Below are positions 26,212 through 34,892 of a DNA stretch of 64,000 nucleotides, piece by piece (positions within the stretch are counted from its first letter, which is position 1; every line of letters begins with the position of its first letter). Origin of the DNA: Rheinheimera mangrovi (GTDB lineage Bacteria; Pseudomonadota; Gammaproteobacteria; Enterobacterales; Alteromonadaceae); contig NZ_CP034683.1 in assembly GCF_003990335.1 (NCBI RefSeq), forward strand, positions 1,688,501-1,752,500, given 5' to 3'. Both the position numbers and the translations under genes were made by a program. The notes under the pieces were generated by a model. It saw only the letters and a list, made by a program, of their open reading frames with translations. It did no database searches and was not told where the DNA came from.

Positions 26212-27225
26212 ATGAGTTATGTTTTGTTAACTGGCGGCTCTGGTTATATCGGCAGTCACACGGCTTTGGCCTTGCTTCGCGCAGGTGAGCAGGTGATTAG
26301 TTTTGATAATTACAGCAATTCCAGCCCGGAATCGTTAAGACGTGTCGAGCAGTTAGCCGGAAAATCAATGGTTCAGATTAAAGGTGATGTGTTGGATGCA
26401 GATGCTTTGGCTGCAGTTTTTAAACAATATCCTGTCAAAGCTGTAGTGCATTTTGCCGGTTTAAAAGCTGTAGGGGAATCTACACAAAAGCCTTTGTGGT
26501 ACTACGAAACCAACGTAGGCGGCACTATTAAGCTTTGTCAGGTTATGGCGGAATTTGGTGTGAAGAATCTGGTATTCAGTTCATCGGCCACTGTGTACGG
26601 TAATGCGCAAAATAGCCCGCTACCGGAAACTACTCCAACTGTCGCTATGAATCCTTACGGCCAATCTAAACTAATGACAGAATGGGTGTTGCAGGATTTA
26701 CAGCGTTCAGACAGCAGTTGGAATATAGCTGTATTGCGTTATTTTAATCCTGTGGGTGCTGATGCAAGTGGTTGTATTGGCGAAGACCCAAATGGCATTC
26801 CCAATAATCTGATGCCTTTTATTACGCAAGTTGCGGTAGGTAAAAGATCAGAGTTGCAAATTTTTGGCAGTGATTATCCCACTGCAGATGGTACAGGTGT
26901 TCGTGATTATATTCATGTCACAGATTTAGCCGCAGGCCATGTTGCTGCTTTACAGCATCTATCCAAAGGCGAGGGCTTTGATGTTTTTAATTTAGGCAGT
27001 GGGTTGGGGCTATCTGTGCTGGACATAGTGACGCGCTTTGCGGCAGTGAATCAGTTAGAAGTACCTTACCAGTTTGTCGAACGACGTCCTGGCGACGTGG
27101 CTCGTTATTTTGCCGATCCATCTAAAGCAAAAGCGGTGCTGAACTGGCAAACAGAAAAAACACTGGATGATATAGTTCGCGACAGCTGGAACTGGCAAAA
27201 AAACAATCCCAACGGCTACAACTAA
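26212..27225 (+). CDS. galE: UDP-glucose 4-epimerase
   Basis: Interconverts UDP-glucose and UDP-galactose with bound NAD. The 337-residue product has the usual length, with TGGSGYIGSH near the N-terminus, SSSATVYG, YGQSK (catalytic Tyr/Lys), RYFNPVGAD and the GTGVRDYIHV signature. I chose ATG 26212 with AGGA six bases upstream, rather than in-frame codons back to 26131. It follows the yjb terminator and so needs its own promoter. It ends three bases from the convergent response-regulator gene. Confidence 0.96.
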   Translation: MSYVLLTGGSGYIGSHTALALLRAGEQVISFDNYSNSSPESLRRVEQLAGKSMVQIKGDVLDADALAAVFKQYPVKAVVHFAGLKAVGESTQKPLWYYETNVGGTIKLCQVMAEFGVKNLVFSSSATVYGNAQNSPLPETTPTVAMNPYGQSKLMTEWVLQDLQRSDSSWNIAVLRYFNPVGADASGCIGEDPNGIPNNLMPFITQVAVGKRSELQIFGSDYPTADGTGVRDYIHVTDLAAGHVAALQHLSKGEGFDVFNLGSGLGLSVLDIVTRFAAVNQLEVPYQFVERRPGDVARYFADPSKAKAVLNWQTEKTLDDIVRDSWNWQKNNPNGYN

Positions 27226-27228
27226 ATT

Positions 27229-28845
27229 TCACAACATCTGCTGAATTTGCTCTTTGATGAAGCTGTATCTTTTACGTTGATCTTTGGGGAGTTCTGCTTC
27301 GTCTATTACGTTCATGCATTTGTGGGCCAGGTAGATTAGATCCTCGTTTAAACGACCTCGCTGGCTAATGGCTTGCAGTAAGTTCATGGCGATGCTGGCG
27401 TTGGCTGGCATGGTTTTTTGTGCTTCGATAAAGTAACTAATAGCTTCGGAGTAATGGCCCAGGCTGTAAGCTTCCATACCAGCGTTGTGCGTTGCCATCA
27501 TGCTGGATCTTTTGCTGCTGTATTTGTCCTGCTCGGATAAAAACATCATATTCAGTACTTTGTTGTATAAGTCGGCACTTTGCGACAGGGTGTTTAAACT
27601 GCCCATATAGTGGTCGCTCATCGCCAAATTGCCGCTTTCAAAATAAGCTCTGCCTCTATCCAGTAAAGCGGAAGGGGACAAGGTTTTGCCTAAACTTAAC
27701 TCTTCGCTTTGTTGCAGTAAGTGTTTCGCTTTTTCGGTTTTGCCTTCCAGCACAGCGGCACGGGCTTCAATCACCAGCTTGTCGTGCTCGTATGTCGCCG
27801 GATTAAAACGTTTTTTTACGTCTTTGAGAAAATAATCAACTTTGCCAAGTACATTGCGTTTGTCTCGTATGGATAGATCCTGTGCATTCTGAATCATGGC
27901 TCGGGCATAATTCAGCATATTATCGGCCGTGTCGTAGATGGAATACTTGGCGGCTTCGAGTAATTTGCTGTGAATCCGTACTGCCAGATCTGGTTGATTG
28001 TTGATCACAGCTAAGTTAGCCAATACGTGCTGGCGCAAGTAGTTCTTGGGGGATGCTTCGGCAACAATACGTACTGTATTAAAGGCCTCATCAGTTCTAT
28101 TTTGGCTCAAATACAAACGAGTAAGCCAATCCAATGCTTCAATTTTTGTTTCAGCCTGATCAACAAGCTCAATCAACATACCTTCAGCTTCTGTATCCTG
28201 CTCCTGATAGCCTTTAGCTACAGCTATGCCGAGCTTAGCCCATGGCAGTTCTCTGAAAGCCAATACTTCGTTGTACAAAGCTTCCGCTTCTTTATAGCGA
28301 CCAACTTTAACAAGCAACTCGCCTTTGAGTCTTTGGGTATAGGTGCGGTGTATAGGATATTGTTCTAAAGCAACATCACAGGCCTGAATTGCGTCAGGGT
28401 AGTTTTCTTCCGCGATCATTTGATAAGCGTACTTTAAGGCACGTTTCACCTCAAAGGCACGGCCTATGCGACGTTCCAGTTCGGCGTAGCTGAAGGGTTT
28501 TAACAGGTAATCATCGGGTAGGAACTCAATCATGCCATACACAGACTGGCGATGGCGTTCGCCACTGACCACAATAAAACAGCAGTCGTGCTTCAGGCAG
28601 TGCTCTGCTTTTAGGGCTTCAAACAACTGATAACCGTCGCGGCCAACCCCTAAGTTATAGTCACATAAAATAAAATCGAAGTCGGTTTTTCTGCAGGCAG
28701 ACATTGCAGTTTCAGCATTGCGGGCTACAACTACATGGTCGAAACCAATCAGCGCCAACATGCTTTTCATGTACGCTATCACTTGTTCGTAATCTTCAAT
28801 GACCAGAACTTTTTTAGACCGGTAAAATGCTCGCTTAGATACCAC
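27229..28845 (-). CDS. response regulator with REC domain and TPR repeats
   Basis: A 538-residue protein. The N-terminal CheY-like receiver (about 10-130) has all key residues: acidic pair in VIEDYE, phospho-acceptor Asp in FILCDYNLG, Ser in VVSGER and Lys in LLKPFSY. The remaining 400 residues are alpha-helical TPR-like repeats (e.g. EENYPDAIQACDVALEQYP, GRYKEAEALYNEVLAF). There is no DNA-binding or enzymatic output domain, so it probably signals by protein-protein contact. GTG start with a weak ribosome site. No cognate kinase nearby. Confidence 0.85.
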   Translation of the reverse strand: MVSKRAFYRSKKVLVIEDYEQVIAYMKSMLALIGFDHVVVARNAETAMSACRKTDFDFILCDYNLGVGRDGYQLFEALKAEHCLKHDCCFIVVSGERHRQSVYGMIEFLPDDYLLKPFSYAELERRIGRAFEVKRALKYAYQMIAEENYPDAIQACDVALEQYPIHRTYTQRLKGELLVKVGRYKEAEALYNEVLAFRELPWAKLGIAVAKGYQEQDTEAEGMLIELVDQAETKIEALDWLTRLYLSQNRTDEAFNTVRIVAEASPKNYLRQHVLANLAVINNQPDLAVRIHSKLLEAAKYSIYDTADNMLNYARAMIQNAQDLSIRDKRNVLGKVDYFLKDVKKRFNPATYEHDKLVIEARAAVLEGKTEKAKHLLQQSEELSLGKTLSPSALLDRGRAYFESGNLAMSDHYMGSLNTLSQSADLYNKVLNMMFLSEQDKYSSKRSSMMATHNAGMEAYSLGHYSEAISYFIEAQKTMPANASIAMNLLQAISQRGRLNEDLIYLAHKCMNVIDEAELPKDQRKRYSFIKEQIQQML

Positions 28846-28954
28846 TTAATGAAACACTCAACGTTCAACTCTTACGCCAACAGCCGTTAGCCTACCACAA
28901 CATAAACCGACTTTGGGTATAAGTGACTTATTATACGGCGTGCAGGTTAGCCGC

Positions 28955-29980
28955 TCAGAGTTTGTGGTTTTGCCATAAATTAAGTTGTTGTAATTCAGTA
29001 GGGCAGGCTCCTGCGCGGATCCATGTAGCTAAAGCTAAAGCAACGTTCGCGTAGTGCACCTTATTTGCCCGTACTGGTGAAGCTAACCAGTCAGCAATCA
29101 CTTCTGTATTTAGCCTGCTGCTGCTTTGCCCCAATTGCAGCTGTGTGAGCGCCAGTGCATTCGACTCTTGTTCCATTTGACCTTGCAGAGCTTTTACCAG
29201 AATACGCTTTTGCAGTTGTAGCGCTTCGCTAACCAGCTCAAAGCCGGCGTTGCTGATCACGGCACTGGATTGTTTTAAATCGCTTTTAAACTCATCAACA
29301 CAAGGGCCTGAACACTGAATATGTCCCAGCTGATTTTTACTCAGGCCAGGGCCATACAGATAAAACTGATATTGGGTCAGAGGTTGCAGCCACTGGATCA
29401 CCTGTTGTTGATCTTCAAACGGCAGGTACACCAGTACTTTGTTTGCATCTGCCGTATTGGCAGCCGGTTCTAAATCTACAATAGGCGGCAAAACAGGCTG
29501 ATTAAAATGATGCCAGTGCAGGCCAATTTGCTGCTGGGCGGGGGCAAACCATTTAAAAATACCGCGGCTGAGTGGCGTGTCATGAGTTTGTGGGATCTGA
29601 TGTAAAAACGCATATTGATGGCCAAAAGCGACGGAGCGCTTTTTCTGTTGCCGCGCAGCCCAGGCCGTGATGGGTTCAAAGTCCGTCAGTACTAAATCAT
29701 AAGGAGTACAGTCGAGTTCACGGATATCACGCCAGAGTTCTAAAGGTTTGGCTTGTTGGGCTGTTTTCAGGTAATTGATGTGACCTTGTTCTGTGACAAA
29801 GGTCAGCCCGGTTTTGACTTGATAGTCGCCAAACTGTTGCATATCAAAAAGTTGATTGGCCGGACGGCCTGAAAATAAAAAATCAACAGCTATGCCCTCA
29901 GCGATAAGGTACTTGCCCATAGCGCGGGCTCTGCTGATATGTCCATTGCCTGTTGCCTGCACACCATACAAAACCCGCAT
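28955..29980 (-). CDS. MJ1255/VC2487-family glycosyltransferase
   Basis: A 341-residue GT-B-like protein starting MRVLYGVQATGNGHISRA, the signature of the MJ1255/VC2487 family related to MurG and UDP-glycosyltransferases. VLTDFEPITAWAARQ and the C-terminal SSAVISNAGFELVSEALQLQKRILVKALQGQMEQ donor-binding region are present. The substrate is unknown. It is followed 13 bases downstream from the tdk end, and the two genes may be co-transcribed. Confidence 0.82.
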   Translation of the reverse strand: MRVLYGVQATGNGHISRARAMGKYLIAEGIAVDFLFSGRPANQLFDMQQFGDYQVKTGLTFVTEQGHINYLKTAQQAKPLELWRDIRELDCTPYDLVLTDFEPITAWAARQQKKRSVAFGHQYAFLHQIPQTHDTPLSRGIFKWFAPAQQQIGLHWHHFNQPVLPPIVDLEPAANTADANKVLVYLPFEDQQQVIQWLQPLTQYQFYLYGPGLSKNQLGHIQCSGPCVDEFKSDLKQSSAVISNAGFELVSEALQLQKRILVKALQGQMEQESNALALTQLQLGQSSSRLNTEVIADWLASPVRANKVHYANVALALATWIRAGACPTELQQLNLWQNHKL

Positions 29981-29993
29981 CGAATCACTCCTG

Positions 29994-30575
29994 TCAGTCC
30001 CTCCAGACCAGCGCTTTAAAGTGGACGCGGCACATGGAGATATATTGATTATTCCCGCCTATTTGCACCTGGCTGCCTGTAGTCGCAGCCTGGCCGTTTT
30101 CGTCCAGCCGCACCACAAAATTGGCTTTACGGCCACAGTGACAAACCGTTTTTAATTCCACTAATTTATCTGCCCACGCCAGCAAGGCCTGACTGCCAGC
30201 AAAGGTTTCACCTAAAAAGTCTGTTCGAAGGCCGAAGGCCAATACAGGCACGTTCAGATCGTCAACCACATAAGTGAGTTGCTTCACCTGAGCTTTGGAT
30301 AAAAACTGTGCTTCATCGATCAGCACACAGTCCAAAGCACCTTGTTGTTTCAAGGTTTTACAGGCGTCGATAAAGTCAAAGTTGGCGTCAAAAATCTGCG
30401 CGTCCATCGACAAGCCAATGCGTGAGCTAATTTTGCCAACCCCAAATCTGTCATCAATGGCAGCGGTAAACAGCGCCACTGTCATACCTCTTTCCTGATA
30501 GTTATAAGCACTTTGCAGTAAAGAGGTCGATTTGCCTGCGTTCATTGCCGAATAATAAAAATACAATTGCGCCAT
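29994..30575 (-). CDS. tdk: thymidine kinase
   Basis: Phosphorylates thymidine to dTMP in the salvage pathway. From the ATG at 30575 the product is 193 residues ([17 protein letters not shown]), matching the family; upstream in-frame codons to 30668 lack family similarity. It has a P-loop MNAGKS at 11-16, [10 protein letters not shown] (Walker B and catalytic Glu), the FGLRTDF lasso, and [10 protein letters not shown] with the zinc cysteines. Confidence 0.96.
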   Translation of the reverse strand: MAQLYFYYSAMNAGKSTSLLQSAYNYQERGMTVALFTAAIDDRFGVGKISSRIGLSMDAQIFDANFDFIDACKTLKQQGALDCVLIDEAQFLSKAQVKQLTYVVDDLNVPVLAFGLRTDFLGETFAGSQALLAWADKLVELKTVCHCGRKANFVVRLDENGQAATTGSQVQIGGNNQYISMCRVHFKALVWRD

Positions 30576-30770
30576 CTGCGTGGTCTCGTAAATTGAAGTC
30601 CGGCGCAGTATAACCAAAAGCATTAGTCTGGCGTAGCCTAACGTCGGAAGATGACAGTAAGAAGACAATTAACCTACACTCAAAGGGGCAGAGCTTAGGC
30701 TCGGACCTTTTATATTGCGGCTGCCTCAGAACTTAGGTTAATCTCTGATATCTTTACATTTTTTTGATGA

Positions 30771-30798
30771 TGGGGTCAGTGTCAAGGCTCTGACCCCA
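30771..30798. repeat. 28-bp palindromic repeat (GGGGTCAG type)
   Basis: TGGGGTCAG and CTGACCCCA are inverted around a 10-base centre, directly before the ribosome site of the MAPEG gene. It looks like a REP-type intergenic palindrome. A single copy is visible in this window. Confidence 0.65.
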
Positions 30799-30810
30799 GA
30801 AGGGGAAACA

Positions 30811-31230
30811 ATGGATAAGTTGTTGTTTGGAACTGTGTTAGTGCAGGTGGTGTTAACCCTTGTGATGATGGTATTGATGGGCAAACGTCGTTTTAAAGCG
30901 GCGAAAAATCGTGAGTTACCTTTTAAAGCATTCAGACTAATGGATTTAACTGGTGCGAACGAGCAGGTGATCACCGCCAGCCGTAATTTTGATAACCAGT
31001 TCCAATTGCCGGTGTTGTATTTATTTGCTGTGGCTTTTGCAATGCAGTTTGCTGTGGTTGATTTGAGCCTGGTTATTTTGGGCTGGCTGTTTGTTATCAG
31101 CCGTCTGGCACATGCCTATGTGCATGTGGGCGCTAACCATGTGCGTCTGCGTTTTGCGGTTTATGTATTTGGTGCCTTGATGTTGCTGCTGTTCTGGTTG
31201 CGGTTAAGCATGGCGTATTTGCTCGCCTGA
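30811..31230 (+). CDS. MAPEG family membrane protein
   Basis: A 139-residue protein with four hydrophobic helices and the MAPEG signatures (N-terminal helix, ELPFKAFRLMDLTGANEQVITASRNFDNQFQLPVLYLF, RLAHAYVHVGANHVRLR). Eukaryotic members are glutathione transferases or eicosanoid enzymes; bacterial members are mostly uncharacterised. AGGGG precedes the ATG. It overlaps the YqaA-like gene by one base. Confidence 0.85.
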   Translation: MDKLLFGTVLVQVVLTLVMMVLMGKRRFKAAKNRELPFKAFRLMDLTGANEQVITASRNFDNQFQLPVLYLFAVAFAMQFAVVDLSLVILGWLFVISRLAHAYVHVGANHVRLRFAVYVFGALMLLLFWLRLSMAYLLA

Positions 31231-31664
31231 TGACGGAGTTCCTTTGGCCTTATCTGAGTCTGGCCTTCAGTGCTTTTGTCTCTGCTACCTTGCTGCCTTT
31301 TGGCTCAGAGCTGGTGCTGGTTGGCTTATTAACTCAAGGCTATCCGGCACTGGTGTTGTGGGGCATAGCTACTGTATTTAATACTTTAGGTTCGGTGTTG
31401 AACTGGTATCTGGGACGACAGCTGCTTTTATTTCAACACAAAAGCTGGTTTATGTTTAAGCCACACCAAATAGAACAAGCCAGTGGGCAGTTTCAGCGCT
31501 GGGGTTTACCTTCGTTATTATTGGCCTGGTTGCCCGTTATTGGCGATCCGCTGACTTTGGTGGCTGGTGTGCTGAAGGTTCCTTTGTTTTGGTTTGTGTT
31601 GCTGGTAGGCTTAGGCAAAGGGTTGCGTTATGGTGTTGTTATTGGTTTGATGCCTGCGGTTTGA
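31230..31664 (+). CDS. YqaA family inner-membrane protein
   Basis: A 144-residue DedA/SNARE-associated-like membrane protein. LPFGSELVLVGLL near the N-terminus and LLAWLPVIGDPLTLVAGVLKVPLFWF are YqaA hallmarks. Four hydrophobic segments. Related DedA proteins have been tied to lipid-carrier recycling and membrane homeostasis; the function of YqaA is unknown. One-base overlap with the MAPEG gene suggests co-translation. Confidence 0.85.
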   Translation: MTEFLWPYLSLAFSAFVSATLLPFGSELVLVGLLTQGYPALVLWGIATVFNTLGSVLNWYLGRQLLLFQHKSWFMFKPHQIEQASGQFQRWGLPSLLLAWLPVIGDPLTLVAGVLKVPLFWFVLLVGLGKGLRYGVVIGLMPAV

Positions 31665-31683
31665 ACGGAATTTTGGAGATCTG

Positions 31684-32589
31684 ATGAAGGCTTTATCTCT
31701 TTGTGCTTTGGTTGTGTCTTTAGGCTTTGGGGTTGCCTTAGCGCAGCAAAGTCCTGCTACACCAACACCTGCAGCCTCAACTGCTGCTCCCGCTGCTGCG
31801 GTAGATTCTTCCTGGCAACTGCTACCACAGGATAATTTGCTCTATCTGGAAACCGATCAGGGCCGTATTGTGATTTTATTAGCCCCACAGTTTGCACCTG
31901 AACACGTCAAACGGGTCAAGCAACTGGTGAAAGCTGGTTTTTATGATGGTGTCACTTTTTATCGGGTGATTGAAGGTTTTGTCGCTCAGTTTGGTGTACC
32001 GGAACACGAGTGGGGCACCAGAGCCAAACTAACTCCGATGAAAGCTGAGTTCAGCTGGCCTGTGCGCAGTAGCGACCCTTATCTTTTAGTGCAGCGTCCG
32101 GATTTATTAGCTGAAGAAACAGGCTTTAATCAGGGCTTTGCGGTAGCGCGTGAGCAAAATCAGGAATGGCTGGTGCATTGCCCTGGTGTGGTCAATATGG
32201 CTCGTGCCAATGAACCTGATACAGGTGTGGCAGACATAGCTATTATGATGGGGCAGGCAACACGTCATCTGGATAAAAATATGTCAGCCTTTGGTAAAGT
32301 GATCTGGGGGCAATATGCCATCAATCGTATTCGCCGCGGTGACACTGCAGATGGTGGTGTCATAGGTTCTGCAGCGGCCCGTACTGTGATTAAGCAAGCT
32401 CGTTTAGGCACAGATTTAGCGCCAGACCGGCAGTTGCAGTTAGAGTGGCTTAGCACCACCAGTTCTGAGTTTTCGCAGTCTCTGGCTGAGCGTCGCTCCC
32501 GTACTCATGTGTTTTATCAGCACAAAGGCAACGGCAATATGGATGTTTGTTATCCGCAGGTGCCGGTGCGTGTAGTAAAAGCTGTATAA
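31684..32589 (+). CDS. periplasmic cyclophilin-type peptidyl-prolyl isomerase
   Basis: A 301-residue protein with a signal peptide (MKALSLCALVVSLGFGVALAQ), an Ala/Pro/Thr linker (about 22-38) and a cyclophilin domain (LETDQGRIVILLAPQFAPEHVKRV, GFYDGVTFYRVIEGFVAQFG, VNMARANEPDTG). The usual FHRV motif is FYRV here and the domain is longer than PpiA, with extra segments after GFVAQFG. GGAG lies before the ATG. Role: folding of exported proteins. Confidence 0.85.
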   Translation: MKALSLCALVVSLGFGVALAQQSPATPTPAASTAAPAAAVDSSWQLLPQDNLLYLETDQGRIVILLAPQFAPEHVKRVKQLVKAGFYDGVTFYRVIEGFVAQFGVPEHEWGTRAKLTPMKAEFSWPVRSSDPYLLVQRPDLLAEETGFNQGFAVAREQNQEWLVHCPGVVNMARANEPDTGVADIAIMMGQATRHLDKNMSAFGKVIWGQYAINRIRRGDTADGGVIGSAAARTVIKQARLGTDLAPDRQLQLEWLSTTSSEFSQSLAERRSRTHVFYQHKGNGNMDVCYPQVPVRVVKAV

Positions 32590-32676
32590 AGCCTGTAAAA
32601 CACAAAATTTACTGGTCGATGGCAGTCTTTTCAGTCATTATGTGCGCCTTTTCTGTGGCGCTCCGAGGGGATAGCA

Positions 32677-33069
32677 ATGAACTACGAATTAACAGCTGAT
32701 GATTTAAACAAACTCAGTTTATTGGACGCTGAACAGCGTTACGACTACTTCATTCAGGCCGTGGCCGATCTGGAAAAGATCTGGATCCTGGTTGATGAAG
32801 AAGGTTTTGTCCTGGTTGATGCTGACGAAGAGCGTTGCATCCCAGTATGGCCGCATGCTGAATTAGCAGAGCTGTGGATCAATGGTGATTGGGCTCAGTG
32901 TCAGGCTCAGGCTGTGGACATCGCCACTTGGTTAGATAAATGGACTGCTGGTTTAGACGGCGACGAGTTAGCTATCGCTGTGTTCCCACACGCAGCTGAA
33001 CCTGGTGTGGTGATTGGCCCTGAAGAGTTCTCTGAAACTCTGATTGAAGCGACACAAGACAACGAATAA
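32677..33069 (+). CDS. DUF2750 domain protein
   Basis: A 130-residue acidic cytoplasmic protein of the DUF2750 family (RYDYFIQAVADLEKIWILVDEEGFVLVDADEERCIPVWPHAELAELWINGDW). Function unknown. GAGGGGATAGCA supplies the ribosome site. It is monocistronic, closed by a strong terminator. Confidence 0.85.
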   Translation: MNYELTADDLNKLSLLDAEQRYDYFIQAVADLEKIWILVDEEGFVLVDADEERCIPVWPHAELAELWINGDWAQCQAQAVDIATWLDKWTAGLDGDELAIAVFPHAAEPGVVIGPEEFSETLIEATQDNE

Positions 33070-33082
33070 CAGTCTTAAAAAG

Positions 33083-33116
33083 AAATAAGGGTCAGATTGT
33101 CTGGCCCTTATTTTTT
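33083..33116 (+). terminator. intrinsic terminator after the DUF2750 gene
   Basis: AAATAAGGGTCAGA, loop TTG, TCTGGCCCTTATTT (one G-T pair) followed by TTTTCTCC, 14 bases after the stop. Confidence 0.9.
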
Positions 33117-33129
33117 CTCCTTGAAGATA

Positions 33130-33158
33130 TTGATAACAATTCTTGATTAGATTATGAT
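33130..33158 (+). promoter_or_regulatory. predicted bfd promoter with overlapping Fur-box-like site
   Basis: TTGATA (33130-33135), 17-base spacer, TATGAT (33153-33158). Overlapping the -35 is TGATAAC-A-ATTCTTG (33131-33145), 10 of 14 matches by hand to the TGATAAT-N-ATTATCA Fur half-site pattern. Iron-repressed bfd expression is known in other bacteria. Confidence 0.5.
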
Positions 33159-33186
33159 GCCCGCAGTTCAACACGCAGGTGCATTT

Positions 33187-33411
33187 ATGTACGTTTGTCT
33201 TTGTAAAGCAGTCACAGATAAAGCCATTCGCCAACAGGTCGAAGCGGGAGCTTGTTCTATGCGTGAGCTGAAACAAACTTTGGGTGTCGGCACTCAATGT
33301 GGCAAATGTGTCTGTCAGGCCAGCGATATTCTTGACGCTGCTTTATCTAAATATGCGTCACAACAACCTATCCCGGTGTTAATGGTCAATAACACTCGTC
33401 CTGCTGCCTAA
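33187..33411 (+). CDS. bfd: bacterioferritin-associated ferredoxin
   Basis: A 74-residue [2Fe-2S] protein of the Bfd/BFD-like family: MYVCLCKAVTDKAIRQ with the CxC pair, and VGTQCGKCVCQA with the CxxC pair. It donates electrons for iron release from bacterioferritin. The start is ATG 33187, preceded by CAGGTG; the earlier ATG at 33154 lies in the -10 region of the predicted promoter. Confidence 0.92.
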   Translation: MYVCLCKAVTDKAIRQQVEAGACSMRELKQTLGVGTQCGKCVCQASDILDAALSKYASQQPIPVLMVNNTRPAA

Positions 33412-33537
33412 TTAATTCCTGAACCTCTAAGCACTATTCTTCATTTTTATTCATTAAATTAGCATTTAAAGTTAAATGGGCTGCATTTATCGCTGCGGCT
33501 AGGCATAATGTTGGCATCTTTTCCTGAGGTAAACCTT

Positions 33538-34428
33538 ATGACTAAAATTGCTAAGGTTGCGATAGTGGGGGGCACCCACGGCAACGAATTCTCCGGTATT
33601 TATGCCATTCGTCAGTACCAGGCCAATCCAGCTTTGATCCAGCGCCCAAGCTTTGAAACCAGCACGTTGTTTGCTAATCCTGAAGCGCACAAAGCCAATA
33701 AGCGTTATTTACACAGCGACTTAAACCGTCAGTTTAAAAATGTCGATTTGGCCAATCCAGAGCTCACCAATTACGAACAGAGCCGCGCCAAAGTGATCAA
33801 TGAAATTTTGGGGCCAAAAGGCAACGCCAAAACCGATCTGGTGATCGATTTACACAACACCACCAGCAATATGGGCGCCTGTTTGATCATGACGCAAGCT
33901 GGTGCTTTTTATAATCTGATGGCTGCTTACGTAAAGATGAAAATGCCAGAAGCTATTATCTCCCGCGATGAAGACCATTTAGAGGCTTCCGATCACGCGC
34001 TGATGTGTACGCTGGGTCGTTATGGGGTGATAGTGGAAGTAGGGCCGCAATCTCAGTCTGTGCTGCGTCAGGACGTGCTTGAGCAAATGCATCAGATGAC
34101 GGCACATATTCTGGACTTTGTGGAACTTTACAACACCCAGAGCCTGCCAGAGCTGCCAAAACGCACTGAAGCTTATCTGTATCTTCACAGCATTAAATTG
34201 CCGATGAATGAAAAAGGCGAACGTTTGGGCATGGTGCACAAAAATGTGCAGGATAAGGATTATCATCCTATCCACCCTGGCGATCCGATTTTCACTTTAT
34301 TTGATGGCACTGAAGTGCCTTACGACGGAGATAAAGTGGTGTATCCAACCTTTATCAATGAAGCTGCCTATTACGACAACAATCTGGCGATGTCGTTGAA
34401 CGACAAAATCTGGATTGAGCTGGAATAA
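33538..34428 (+). CDS. aspartoacylase (AstE/AspA family zinc carboxypeptidase-like)
   Basis: A 296-residue enzyme expected to hydrolyse N-acetylaspartate or a related N-acyl amino acid. Zinc ligands H14 and E17 are in GGTHGNE, the third His is in DLHNTTSNMG, and VIVEVGPQ carries the catalytic Glu region. SDLNRQFKN also matches aspartoacylases. I chose ATG 33538 with TGAGGT seven to eight bases upstream. A bidirectional terminator follows. Confidence 0.9.
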   Translation: MTKIAKVAIVGGTHGNEFSGIYAIRQYQANPALIQRPSFETSTLFANPEAHKANKRYLHSDLNRQFKNVDLANPELTNYEQSRAKVINEILGPKGNAKTDLVIDLHNTTSNMGACLIMTQAGAFYNLMAAYVKMKMPEAIISRDEDHLEASDHALMCTLGRYGVIVEVGPQSQSVLRQDVLEQMHQMTAHILDFVELYNTQSLPELPKRTEAYLYLHSIKLPMNEKGERLGMVHKNVQDKDYHPIHPGDPIFTLFDGTEVPYDGDKVVYPTFINEAAYYDNNLAMSLNDKIWIELE

Positions 34429-34443
34429 GCCAGCGAGCAATTA

Positions 34444-34471
34444 AAAAAGGAGCCAATCGGCTCCTTTTTGC
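34444..34471. terminator. bidirectional terminator between aspartoacylase and gloA
   Basis: AAAAAAGGAGCC, loop AATC, GGCTCCTTTTT: an 11-bp stem with T-runs on both strands, serving both converging genes. Confidence 0.88.
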
Positions 34472-34481
34472 TATTCGCAGA

Positions 34482-34883
34482 TTAAAGCTGAACGTAGCTG
34501 GCTTTTTTCTGGATAAGCTCAATAGCGTAGTTGTCCGGGTCGCGTACAAAAGCGATTTCAGTCGTGCCACCTTTCACCGGGCCGGGTTCGCGGCTGATCA
34601 CACCACCTTTAGCACGGATCAATTCACAAGCAGCATAAATATCATCTACTTCTAAGGCTATATGGCCATAAGCAGTGCCTGGCTCGTAACTGTCAACACC
34701 CCAGTTGTAGGTCAGTTCCAGCACAGCACCTTCGCTTTCATCGCTAAAACCAACAAAAGCCAGGGTGTATTTATACTCAGGGTTTTCTGATGTACGTAAC
34801 AGTTTCATGCCGAGTACTTCTGTGTAGAAAGCCAAAGAGCGTTCTAAGTTGGTGACACGGAGCATGGTATGTAAAATGCGCAT
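34482..34883 (-). CDS. gloA: lactoylglutathione lyase (glyoxalase I)
   Basis: Detoxifies methylglyoxal as its glutathione hemithioacetal. 133 residues with the four metal ligands in place: H5 ([10 protein letters not shown]), Glu in [11 protein letters not shown], His in YGHIALEV and Glu in YAIELIQK. The family block [28 protein letters not shown] is present. It follows nth by nine bases and is probably the last gene of the rnf-nth operon. Confidence 0.96.
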   Translation of the reverse strand: MRILHTMLRVTNLERSLAFYTEVLGMKLLRTSENPEYKYTLAFVGFSDESEGAVLELTYNWGVDSYEPGTAYGHIALEVDDIYAACELIRAKGGVISREPGPVKGGTTEIAFVRDPDNYAIELIQKKASYVQL

Positions 34884-34892
34884 AAAATTTCC

